Of a stretch of DNA of 64,000 bases, positions 25,590 through 34,372 are shown in pieces; position 1 is the first letter of the stretch; every line of letters starts with the position of its first letter. This DNA is from G963662675 sp963676845. Lineage in GTDB: Bacteria > Bacteroidota > Bacteroidia > Bacteroidales > Prolixibacteraceae. Where the stretch lies: NCBI GenBank assembly GCA_963676845.2, contig CAXXKK010000034.1, forward strand, positions 62,001-126,000, in the 5' to 3' direction. Both the position numbers and the translations under genes were made by a program. The notes below the pieces were generated by a model. The model made no database searches and was not told the DNA's origin. It saw only the letters and a program-made list of their open reading frames with translations.

Positions 25590-28500
25590 TTAGTTGTTTA
25601 GATAGATATAGCCAGTTCTTGGTTCTGATCCATCTTTTAAATCTAAAATGTAGAAATAAGTTGCTGCAGGAAGTTTTTCTCCACCTACTGTCCATTTACT
25701 GTTTGAGCTGCCATCCCACCAGGCATCGTCTCCCCATATATTGCTATTGCCGTAATGTTCTTTCTGGTATACGGTAGTTCCATTTCTGTTAAATACAGTA
25801 AATGTTGCATTTGGGTAACGTTCAATACAGGTTATTTGAAGGTTATCCTGAATTCCATCACCATTAGGAGTGAATATTTCAGGGATTGACAATTCACAGA
25901 AATCTGCAATTTCGTCACTACTTATATTATTACTTAGATCTGCATCGTAGTTTGTACCTGTAACTTCTGCTGTGTTTAAATAATTACCATTTAGATTAAC
26001 AGTTGCAGTTACATAGAGAGTCTGGTCGCTGTTTGCAGATAAGTCTCCAATTAGCCAGATTCCTGTTTCTTCATTATAAGAACCAATAGTAGTAATGGAG
26101 CTTACATAGGTGTAGCCTGAAGGTAAAATATCAGTTAGGGTTACATCTTCCGCGTCATCATCACTATTATTGCTCACAGTAATTGTAAATGTTACTTGAT
26201 CTCCATTTTCAACATATCTGTTGTCAACTTCCTTTCTGACGGCTAAATCAACGGTTGTATTAACTATTGTTACGGTAAAACTGCAACTTTCTTGATTATC
26301 ACTTTCATCCGTTGCTGTCCAGGTTACAGTCGTTTCTCCGATTTCAAACGTAACGCCATCAAGACTTGTTCCTGTTCCTGTTGTTGCACCAGTTAGTTCA
26401 TATTCGAGACTTTTAACTCCAACATTATCGGTTGCTGTAACATCCCAAAGGGTGCCGGTATTAGTGTAATTACTTTCGTCTGCTTCTATTTGTATGACTT
26501 GGTTTCCAATGTCACTACAGCTGATACCATTATTACATCCAATACAAGGAGGAATCATGTCGATAACATTTACTGTATAACTACAATTCCTTTCATGAAT
26601 TCCATCTGAAACATACCATCTTACTAACGTTGTCCCAACAGAGAATTGTTCTCCATCAAGTGTGCCCGTAAAATTATAATCATTTGTAACAGTAATTGGA
26701 CAATTATCACTTGTGTTTATCGGGTCTAATATAGATCCTGATACTGTAAATACGGATTCAGTTTCACCCAGGTAATATTCATCTTCAGGTGTTGCACAAC
26801 TTATTGATGGGGTTGTTATATCACTTACTGAAAATGACTTTTCACGACTTGCAACATTTCCACACTCATCAGTTGCCGTGAAGGTAACAGGAATAATTTC
26901 AACAGAACCAGATCTTGTCGGGGCTCCAATACTGTATGAAACAGGTACTGTGCCTTCACAGTTGTCTGTAGCACTTGCCGTATTTGCCCAGGCTTCGATT
27001 GCACTTGGTTCATAGCAACTTAAAGATAGATTGGTTGTCGGAAGAGTAATGACAGGTTGTGATCTGTCGTCTACAATGACAGTTTTAGTAGCGGTTGCTG
27101 TATTGCCATTTCCATCTCGGGAAGTAAATGTTACTACAATGTTCTGGTTACAATTTGATGTTGGTGAATTGTAGCTGTAATATACAGGAATAGAAGCACC
27201 ATTGTCTGTAGCTGTAGCTGTTTTCGCCCATAGATTTATTTCAGAAGCATTAAAACACTCCATTTCCAGGTTAGTTGCAGGTAGTGTTATAACCGGATCA
27301 GAGTTATCATTTATCGTGATATCTTTATAGCGAGTTGTTGTATTTCCGGATGAGTCAGTGGCTCTAAATCTAACGGTTAGTGTATTGTTGGTTACAGTTG
27401 TCCCGTACGAATGAGTTACATTTACAGAACCGTCACAATTGTCTGTTGCACTCGCCGTGTGTGCCCATGTAGCTATTGCAGTATTGTCGATATGACTGAG
27501 AGTTAAGTTTGTGGGAGGAAGAAATAATGTTGGGTTTACATTATCAATAACAGCTACGTTGAATGTAACCTCTCCTATATTTCCCGCATCGTCAGTAACT
27601 GTAAGTGTTACAGTATTATTTGCTCCAGAGATAGTCGTTCCAATAGCAGGGTTTTGAGTAATTGTCAGGTTGTTATCACAGTTATCCGTTGCTGTAACGT
27701 CTCCAGTATAATCGGGAAGGGGGACTTGACAATTCGTTCCTGAATCAATATTTTGGTTGTTATGTGTTGAGGTGATTATAGGGTTTGTATTATCAGTAAC
27801 TTCCACGTTAAATGTAACCTCGTCTGTATTTCCAGCATCGTCAGTAACAGTAAGTGTTATTGTATTGTTTATTCCTGAAATAATTGTACCCGCAGCAGGG
27901 GTTTGAGTGATATCAAGGTTATTGTCACAGTTATCCGTAGCAGTAACATCCCCGGTATAATCAGGCAGATTTGCATCACATCCGGAATTAGCATTAATTG
28001 ATTCGTCATTATGTGTTGAAGTAATTGTAGGGTCTGTGTTATCAATAACTTGCACGTTAAATGTAACCTCGTCTGTATTTCCGGAGTCATCGGTCACCGT
28101 AAGAGTTACTGTATTAGTTGATCCCGAAATAATTGTACCCGCAGCAGGGGTTTGAGTGATATCGAGGTTATTGTCACAGTTGTCTGTAGCAGTAACATCC
28201 CCGGTATAATCAGGCAGATTTGCATCACATCCAGCGTTTGCATAAATTGATTTATCATTATGTGTCGATGTAATCGTGGGGGCTGTGTCTTCAACAACTT
28301 GCACGTTAAATGTAACCTCGTCTGTATTTCCAGAGTCATCGGTTGCCGTAAGAGTTACTGTATTGTTTATTCCCGAAATAATCGTCCCCGCAGCAGGGTT
28401 TTGAGTGATATCGAGGTTATTGTCACAGTTGTCTGTAGCAGTAACATCCCCGGTATAATCAGGCAGATTTGCATCACATCCGGAATTAGCATTAATTGAT

Positions 28501-31500
28501 TCGTCATTATGTGTTGAAGTAATTGTAGGGTCTGTGTTATCAATAACTTGCACGTTAAATGTAACCTCGTCTGTATTTCCGGAGTCATCGGTCACCGTAA
28601 GAGTTACTGTATTAGTTGATCCCGAAATAATTGTACCCGCAGCAGGGGTTTGAGTGATATCGAGGTTATTGTCACAGTTGTCTGTAGCACTAACATCCCC
28701 GGTATAATCAGGCAGATTTGCATCACATCCAGCGTTTGCATAAATTGATTTATCATTATGTGTCGATGTAATCGTGGGGGCTGTGTCTTCAACAACTTGC
28801 ACGTTAAATGTAACCTCGTCTGTATTTCCAGAGTCATCGGTTGCCGTAAGAGTTACTGTATTGTTTATTCCCGAAATAATCGTCCCCGCAGCAGGGTTTT
28901 GAGTGATATCGAGGTTATTGTCACAGTTGTCTGTAGCAGTAACATCCCCGGTATAATCAGGCAGATTTGCATCACATCCGGCATTAGCATTAATTGATTC
29001 GTCATTATGTGTTGAAGTAATTGTAGGGTCTGTGTTATCAATAACTTGCACGTTAAATGTAACCTCGTCTGTATTTCCAGAGTCATCGGTCACTGTAAGA
29101 GTTACAGTATTGTTTATTCCCGAAATAATCGTCCCCGCAGCAGGGTTTTGAGTGATATCGAGGTTATTGTCACAGTTATCCGTAGCAGTAACATCCCCGG
29201 TATAATCAGGCAGATTTGCATCACATCCAGCGTTTGCATAAATTGATTTATCATTATGTGTCGATGTAATCGTGGGGTCTGTGTTTTCAACAACTTCCAC
29301 GTTAAATGTAACCTCGTCTGTATTTCCAGCATCGTCAGTAACAGTAAGAGTTATTGTATTAGTTGATCCCGAAATAATTGTACCCGCAGCAGGGTTTTGA
29401 GTGATATCGAGGTTATTGTCACAGTTATCCGTAGCAGTAACATCCCCGGTATAATCAGGCAGATTTGCATCACATCCAGCGTTTGCATTAATTGACTCGT
29501 CATTATGTGTTGAGGTGATTGTAGGGTCTGTGTTATCAACAACAGCAACGTTAAATGTAATCTCGTCTGTATTTTCAGCATCGTCAGTAACAGTAAGAGT
29601 TACAGTATTGTTTATTCCTGAAATAATTGTACCCGCAGCAGGGTTTTGAGTGATATCGAGGTTATTGTCACAGTTATCCGTAGCAGTAACATCCCCGGTA
29701 TAATCAGGCAGATTTGCTTGACAATTAGCATTTGCATAGATTGATTCGTCATTATGTGCTGAAGTGATTGTAGGGTCTGTGTTATCAATAACTTGCACGT
29801 TAAATGTAACCTGATCTGTATTTCCAGAGTCATCGGTCACCGTAAGAGTTACTGTATTAGTTGATCCCGAAATAACCGTACCCGCAGCAGGGTTTTGAGT
29901 GATATCGAGGTTATTGTCACAGTTATCTGTAGCAGTAACATCCCCGGTATAATCAGGCAGATTTGCTTGACAATTAGCATTTGCATAGATTGATTTATCA
30001 TTGTGTGTTGAAGTGATTGTAGGGTCTGTGTTTTCAACAACTTCTACGTTAAAAGAAACTATATCTGTATTTCCAGTATCGTCAGTCACCGTAAGAGTTA
30101 CTGTATTAGTTGATCCCGAAATAATCGTCCCAGCAATAGGGTTTTGAGTGATTGTCAGGTTATTGTCACAGTTGTCTGTAGCAGTAACATCCCCGGTATA
30201 ATCAGGCAGATTTGCATCACACCCAGCGTTTGCATTAATTGATTCGTCATTATGTGTTGAGGTGATTGTAGGGTCTGTGTTATCAACAACAGCAACGTTG
30301 AATGTAATCTCATCTGTATTTCCGGAGTCATCGGTCGCCGTAAGAGTTACAGTATTGTTTATTCCTGAAATAATCGTACCCGCAGCAGGGGTTTGAGTAA
30401 TTGTCAGGTTATTGTCACAGTTATCCGTAGCAGTAACATCCCCGGTATAATCAGGCAGATTTGCATCACACCCAGCGTTTGCATTAATTGATTCGTCATT
30501 ATGTGTTGAGGTGATTGTAGGGTCTGTGTTATCAACAACTTGTACGTTAAATGTAACCTGATCTGTATTCCCAGCATCGTCAGTAACAGTAAGTGTTATT
30601 GTATTAGTTGATCCTGAAATAATCGTTCCCGCAGCAGGATTTTGAGTGATATCGAGGTTGTTGTCACAATTATCAGTTGCAATTACACTTCCAATATAAT
30701 CGGGTAAACTTGCCTCGCAGTTTGATTCCGCATCTATAGATTTGTCGTTGTGTATTGAAGTGATCACTGGTGCGGAGTTGTCAACAACAGCAACGTTGAA
30801 TGACACTTCATCAAAATTCCCTGCATCGTCACTAACGGTAAGCGTTACAGTATTTGATATCCCTGATATTGTTGTTCCAGCAATAGGGTTTTGAGTAATT
30901 GTCAGGTTATTGTCACAGTTATCCGTAGCTATGATCTCACTGGCGTAATCAGGTAAGCTTGCCTGGCAATTAACATTTGCATTAATTGATTTATCATTGT
31001 GTGTTGAGGTTATAACTGGGTCTGTATTATCAACAATCTGCACATTAAATGTAACCTCGTCTGTATTTCCGGAGTCATCGGTCGCCGTAAGCGTTACAGT
31101 ATTGTTTATTCCTGAAATAATCGTACCCGCAGCAGGGTTTTGAGTAATTGTTAGGTTATTGTCACAGTTGTCTGTTGCAGTGACATCCCCGGTATAATCA
31201 GGCAGATTTGCTTGACAATTAGCATTTGCATAGATCGATTTATCATTATGTGTCGATGTGATTGTTGGGTCTGTATTATCAACAACAGCAACGTTGAATG
31301 ACACTTCATCAATATTTCCAGCATCATCAGTAACGGTAAGCGTTACAGTATTGTTTATTCCCGAAATAGTTGTACCTGCAGCGGGGTTTTGAGTAATTGT
31401 CAGGTTATTGTCACAGTTGTCCGTAGCAGTGACATCCCCGGTATAATCTGGTAAGCTTGCCTGGCAATTAGCATTTGCATTAATTGATTCGTCATTATGT

Positions 31501-33473
31501 GTTGATGTAATCGTAGGGTTTGTATTGTCAATAACTTGTACGTTAAATGTAACCTGATCTGTATTTCCAGCATCATCAGTAACGGTAAGAATTACAGTAT
31601 TGTTTATTCCCGAAATAATCGTCCCAACAGCAGGATTTTGGGTAATTGTCAGGTTATTGTCACAGTTGTCTGTTGCAGTGACATCCCCGGTATAATTTGG
31701 TAAGGTTGCCTGGCAATTAGCATTTGCATTTATAGATTTATTGTTGTGTGTTGAAGTTATAACAGGATCTGTATTATCAACAACAGCAACGTTGAATGAC
31801 ACTTCATCAATATTTCCAGCATCATCAGTAACGGTAAGCGTTACAGTATTGTTTATTCCTGAAATAATCGTTCCCGCAGCAGGATTTTGAGTAATTGTCA
31901 GATTATTGTCACAGTTGTCTGTAGCAGTTACATCCCCGGTATAATCTGGCAGATTTGTTTGACAATTAGCATTTGCATATATTGATTTATCATTGTGTGT
32001 TGACGTGATTGTAGGGTCTGTATTATCAACAACAGCAACATTGAATGACACTTCATCAATATTTCCAGCATCATCAGCAACGGTAAGCGTTACAGTATTG
32101 TTTATTCCTGAAATAATCGTCCCCGCAACAGGGGTTTGAGTAATTGTCAGGTTATTGTCACAGTTATCCGTAGCAGTGACATCCCCGGTATAATCTGGCA
32201 GATTTGCCTGGCAATTAGCATTTGCATATATTGATTTATTATTGTGTGTTGAAGTGATTGTAGGGTCTGTATTATCAATAACTTGCACGTTAAATGTAAC
32301 CTCGTCTGTATTTCCAGAGCCATCAGTAGCCGTAAGTGTTACAGTATTGTTTATTCCCGAAATAATCGTACCCGCAGCAGGGTTTTGAGTAATTGTCAGG
32401 TTATTGTCACAGTTGTCTGTCGCAGTGACATCCCCGGTATAATCTGGTAGATTTGCCTGACAATTAGCATTTGCATTTATAGATTTATTGCTGTGTGATG
32501 AAGTTATAACAGGGTCTGTTGTGTCTTGAATAGTTATTGTTTGTGTATGTGTTCTTGTATTGCCACAATTGTCTTCAGCTATCCATGTTCTTGTTAGAAT
32601 GTAATTATTGTTATTTATGCCATCAGTACGAGTTTGGTTATATGAAACAGAAGGATTTGGGTCACAGTTGTCACTTGCTGTTAATGTAGGGGGAGGAGGT
32701 ATTGCATCATCGCATTCAAGTATGGTGTTTGCTGGAAGTGCTTCGTTAAATGAGGGATCTACATTGTCAAATATTGTAAAATAAGCATAGGTGGTTGCTT
32801 TTTTCCCACATTCATCTTCTGCGGTAAATGTAACTTCAACTGTTTCATTGCAAACTAAACCACTTGGAGGAGTGTAGCTATATGTTATGGTAGGATTTGG
32901 ATCACAGTTATCTATAGCATATGCTATAGAAGCCCAATCGTTAACAGTATTACTGTCATAGCAGTCAAATATTGCATTTTCAGGTAATGAGATTTGAGGC
33001 GTAAAATTATCTCTTACATATATTTTTTGAATACATGTAACCGTGTTCGGTTGACTGTCATGCACCGTAAAAGTTCGTTCTACTTCGACAGGACACTGAG
33101 TGCTAATAACGACATCAATATAAGTAATTGATGTAACTGCGAAATCACTTGTGATTGTTCCACCTGCATTTGTAAATTGAGCTTCAGTTATTGATTGAAT
33201 TGTTGTAGAAAAATCAAAGCCTGTTGCTAAAGCCGTAATTTCGTCTGTATTACATCCTTCTAGAGTTTTGTTGGGTGGACAGTTGATTGCCAGTGCAGCT
33301 GCTGTGTTATTATTGGATAATTCCGGTTCAAATGTAGTTTTTTCTGATTTGTTCTTTTCATTTAGATGAATTCCAAAATCATCATAAATGCGATATTTGC
33401 TAAATAATTCTCCAGACCATGAAGAAAAACTAATACTAAAAAATAGTACGATGAGGTATAGTTGTTTGGTCAT
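25590..33473 (-). CDS. giant HYR-repeat surface protein with T9SS type B sorting domain
   Basis: A 2,627-residue secreted protein. Order: signal peptide (about 1-21), about 300 residues of diverged HYR-like domains, 20 tandem HYR repeats of exactly 83 residues (about 317-1976), several diverged HYR-like domains (about 1977-2390), a DUF11 domain (near 2395-2510, VDLAVRKEVDN onward), and a C-terminal gliding-motility-type sorting domain (last 90 residues, IPEIFTPNGDGIQDN to the end). Repeats share TATDNCDNNL and two Cys each, and Asp-rich loops likely to bind calcium. HYR proteins act in adhesion. Gene order with PorP/SprF and OmpA partners fits export and anchoring as a SprB-like adhesin; ligand unknown. 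Confidence 0.93.
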   Translation of the reverse strand: MTKQLYLIVLFFSISFSSWSGELFSKYRIYDDFGIHLNEKNKSEKTTFEPELSNNNTAAALAINCPPNKTLEGCNTDEITALATGFDFSTTIQSITEAQFTNAGGTITSDFAVTSITYIDVVISTQCPVEVERTFTVHDSQPNTVTCIQKIYVRDNFTPQISLPENAIFDCYDSNTVNDWASIAYAIDNCDPNPTITYSYTPPSGLVCNETVEVTFTAEDECGKKATTYAYFTIFDNVDPSFNEALPANTILECDDAIPPPPTLTASDNCDPNPSVSYNQTRTDGINNNNYILTRTWIAEDNCGNTRTHTQTITIQDTTDPVITSSHSNKSINANANCQANLPDYTGDVTATDNCDNNLTITQNPAAGTIISGINNTVTLTATDGSGNTDEVTFNVQVIDNTDPTITSTHNNKSIYANANCQANLPDYTGDVTATDNCDNNLTITQTPVAGTIISGINNTVTLTVADDAGNIDEVSFNVAVVDNTDPTITSTHNDKSIYANANCQTNLPDYTGDVTATDNCDNNLTITQNPAAGTIISGINNTVTLTVTDDAGNIDEVSFNVAVVDNTDPVITSTHNNKSINANANCQATLPNYTGDVTATDNCDNNLTITQNPAVGTIISGINNTVILTVTDDAGNTDQVTFNVQVIDNTNPTITSTHNDESINANANCQASLPDYTGDVTATDNCDNNLTITQNPAAGTTISGINNTVTLTVTDDAGNIDEVSFNVAVVDNTDPTITSTHNDKSIYANANCQANLPDYTGDVTATDNCDNNLTITQNPAAGTIISGINNTVTLTATDDSGNTDEVTFNVQIVDNTDPVITSTHNDKSINANVNCQASLPDYASEIIATDNCDNNLTITQNPIAGTTISGISNTVTLTVSDDAGNFDEVSFNVAVVDNSAPVITSIHNDKSIDAESNCEASLPDYIGSVIATDNCDNNLDITQNPAAGTIISGSTNTITLTVTDDAGNTDQVTFNVQVVDNTDPTITSTHNDESINANAGCDANLPDYTGDVTATDNCDNNLTITQTPAAGTIISGINNTVTLTATDDSGNTDEITFNVAVVDNTDPTITSTHNDESINANAGCDANLPDYTGDVTATDNCDNNLTITQNPIAGTIISGSTNTVTLTVTDDTGNTDIVSFNVEVVENTDPTITSTHNDKSIYANANCQANLPDYTGDVTATDNCDNNLDITQNPAAGTVISGSTNTVTLTVTDDSGNTDQVTFNVQVIDNTDPTITSAHNDESIYANANCQANLPDYTGDVTATDNCDNNLDITQNPAAGTIISGINNTVTLTVTDDAENTDEITFNVAVVDNTDPTITSTHNDESINANAGCDANLPDYTGDVTATDNCDNNLDITQNPAAGTIISGSTNTITLTVTDDAGNTDEVTFNVEVVENTDPTITSTHNDKSIYANAGCDANLPDYTGDVTATDNCDNNLDITQNPAAGTIISGINNTVTLTVTDDSGNTDEVTFNVQVIDNTDPTITSTHNDESINANAGCDANLPDYTGDVTATDNCDNNLDITQNPAAGTIISGINNTVTLTATDDSGNTDEVTFNVQVVEDTAPTITSTHNDKSIYANAGCDANLPDYTGDVSATDNCDNNLDITQTPAAGTIISGSTNTVTLTVTDDSGNTDEVTFNVQVIDNTDPTITSTHNDESINANSGCDANLPDYTGDVTATDNCDNNLDITQNPAAGTIISGINNTVTLTATDDSGNTDEVTFNVQVVEDTAPTITSTHNDKSIYANAGCDANLPDYTGDVTATDNCDNNLDITQTPAAGTIISGSTNTVTLTVTDDSGNTDEVTFNVQVIDNTDPTITSTHNDESINANSGCDANLPDYTGDVTATDNCDNNLDITQTPAAGTIISGINNTITLTVTDDAGNTDEVTFNVEVTDNTNPIITSTHNNQNIDSGTNCQVPLPDYTGDVTATDNCDNNLTITQNPAIGTTISGANNTVTLTVTDDAGNIGEVTFNVAVIDNVNPTLFLPPTNLTLSHIDNTAIATWAHTASATDNCDGSVNVTHSYGTTVTNNTLTVRFRATDSSGNTTTRYKDITINDNSDPVITLPATNLEMECFNASEINLWAKTATATDNGASIPVYYSYNSPTSNCNQNIVVTFTSRDGNGNTATATKTVIVDDRSQPVITLPTTNLSLSCYEPSAIEAWANTASATDNCEGTVPVSYSIGAPTRSGSVEIIPVTFTATDECGNVASREKSFSVSDITTPSISCATPEDEYYLGETESVFTVSGSILDPINTSDNCPITVTNDYNFTGTLDGEQFSVGTTLVRWYVSDGIHERNCSYTVNVIDMIPPCIGCNNGISCSDIGNQVIQIEADESNYTNTGTLWDVTATDNVGVKSLEYELTGATTGTGTSLDGVTFEIGETTVTWTATDESDNQESCSFTVTIVNTTVDLAVRKEVDNRYVENGDQVTFTITVSNNSDDDAEDVTLTDILPSGYTYVSSITTIGSYNEETGIWLIGDLSANSDQTLYVTATVNLNGNYLNTAEVTGTNYDADLSNNISSDEIADFCELSIPEIFTPNGDGIQDNLQITCIERYPNATFTVFNRNGTTVYQKEHYGNSNIWGDDAWWDGSSNSKWTVGGEKLPAATYFYILDLKDGSEPRTGYIYLNN
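27546..32525 (-). repeat. tandem array of 20 HYR repeats, 249 bp each
   Basis: From the Asp codon of DTTDPVITS at 32525 to the last codon before DNVNPTLF at 27546 is 4,980 bp, exactly 20 units of 249 bp with no length change in any unit. Units differ mainly at two places: ANCQANL or AGCDANL, and SINAN or SIYAN. The near identity at DNA level points to recent expansion and makes copy-number change by recombination likely. Confidence 0.95.
27795..29288 (-). repeat. higher-order 498-bp dimer repeated three times within the HYR array
   Basis: Repeats 14-19 alternate between a type beginning E-(N/D)-T-(D/A)-P with DKSIYANAG and a type beginning DNTDP with DESINAN(A/S)G, giving three copies of a two-repeat unit. 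Units 16-17 and 18-19 are almost identical at base level at a distance of 498 bp (for example 28260-28499 against 28758-28997). Confidence 0.85.
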
Positions 33474-33557
33474 TGAGTTTTTAGTTTTTTATTGACAAGA
33501 GATGGCGGCTTTAATTCCAAAAAAATTAGTACGAAATTCTATCTTATCTTTCTGTGT

Positions 33558-33565
33558 CAAAAATA
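33558..33565 (-). promoter_or_regulatory. candidate -7 element of the surface-protein operon
   Basis: Minus-strand TATTTTTG matches TAnnTTTG, 85 bases upstream of the giant gene. A weak match in very AT-rich DNA. Confidence 0.3.
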
Positions 33566-33888
33566 AAAATACGCATTATTTTGTATACACATATAATAAA
33601 ACGGCATAAAAATAAGGAATTACGTTATTGATAAGTATAAAATTGAATAAAAACGTATGAATGTTAATATAGATAATTATAATATAAGGTGTGTAAGAAT
33701 TTAAATATGTTTCTTTTCATAATGCTTCATAATATATATTATGAGTTTTTGTATGAGAATAAAATTAATTATACAGTTTTAGATGTAATATTTTTTGAAC
33801 CCTTTCATAAGAAAGGGATAGTATTATTTCGGGATTTATATAAGTTTGTTCAAATATTTTCAGAGAAGAGAATAATTTTAAGGTTGAG
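33566..33888. other. AT-rich intergenic region between V-ATPase and surface operons
   Basis: Strongly AT-rich, no supported gene. The only structure noted is a short palindrome CCCTTTC-ATAA-GAAAGGG at 33800-33817 without a proper U run in either direction; it might weakly end the V-ATPase operon transcript. Confidence 0.4.
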
Positions 33889-34344
33889 CTATAAACTTAC
33901 ACTAATCAGGAATGTTGCAGCAAATGCTAAAATTGCATAAAGCTCAGGAAATACAGCGAGAACCATGGTTTTCCCAAAAATATCGTGACCGGAACCTATA
34001 CCAGCAATACCATTTGCTGTAATGCCTCCCTGTATTAAAGCAGAGAAAAAGCCAACAAGTCCCATCATTAGCCCGGCAGCTAAAATTGCTACTCCCTGAA
34101 GCATTGTTGTTTCTGTTGAAATGACTCCTTGGTTGTTTAATACAAAGAAACCTGCAAATCCATAAAGACCTTGAGTTCCTGGCATGGCACTTAAAATCAT
34201 GTAACTACCAAAAGCATCGGCGTTTTTCTTTAATGCTCCAACTGTGGCATTTCCACCTTTTGCAACTCCTACGGCGCTTCCAATACCCGAAAGAACCAGC
34301 ATAATTGCTAAACCTACATATGAAAGTATTACTGCAGTTGTCAT
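33889..34344 (-). CDS. ntpK: V-type ATP synthase subunit K (rotor ring)
   Basis: The membrane rotor proteolipid, 151 residues with four transmembrane helices in two hairpins. The ion site can be read by analogy with Enterococcus hirae NtpK: M54-P-G-T57-Q58 in helix 2, Q105 in SALIQGG at helix 3, and E134 in VFPELYAIL in helix 4, with the same 29-residue gap between the Gln and the Glu. These are the sodium ligands in E. hirae, so sodium coupling is predicted. Last gene of the operon. Confidence 0.95.
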   Translation of the reverse strand: MTTAVILSYVGLAIMLVLSGIGSAVGVAKGGNATVGALKKNADAFGSYMILSAMPGTQGLYGFAGFFVLNNQGVISTETTMLQGVAILAAGLMMGLVGFFSALIQGGITANGIAGIGSGHDIFGKTMVLAVFPELYAILAFAATFLISVSL

Positions 34345-34372
34345 AGTTTTTTCATTTTAAAGGGTGAATATT

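Noticed and set aside
28260..29246. Opposite-strand open frames recurring every 249 or 498 bp in the HYR array
   Set aside because: They are shadows of the repeated coding sequence; their periodicity follows the repeats.
27546..32525. Tandem repeats considered as a CRISPR array
   Set aside because: The units are 249 bp without separate spacers and encode a continuous protein.
33689..33940. An 83-codon plus-strand open frame upstream of the V-ATPase rotor gene
   Set aside because: It starts with GTG, is AT-rich, has no family pattern, and its last 52 bases overlap the conserved end of ntpK on the opposite strand.
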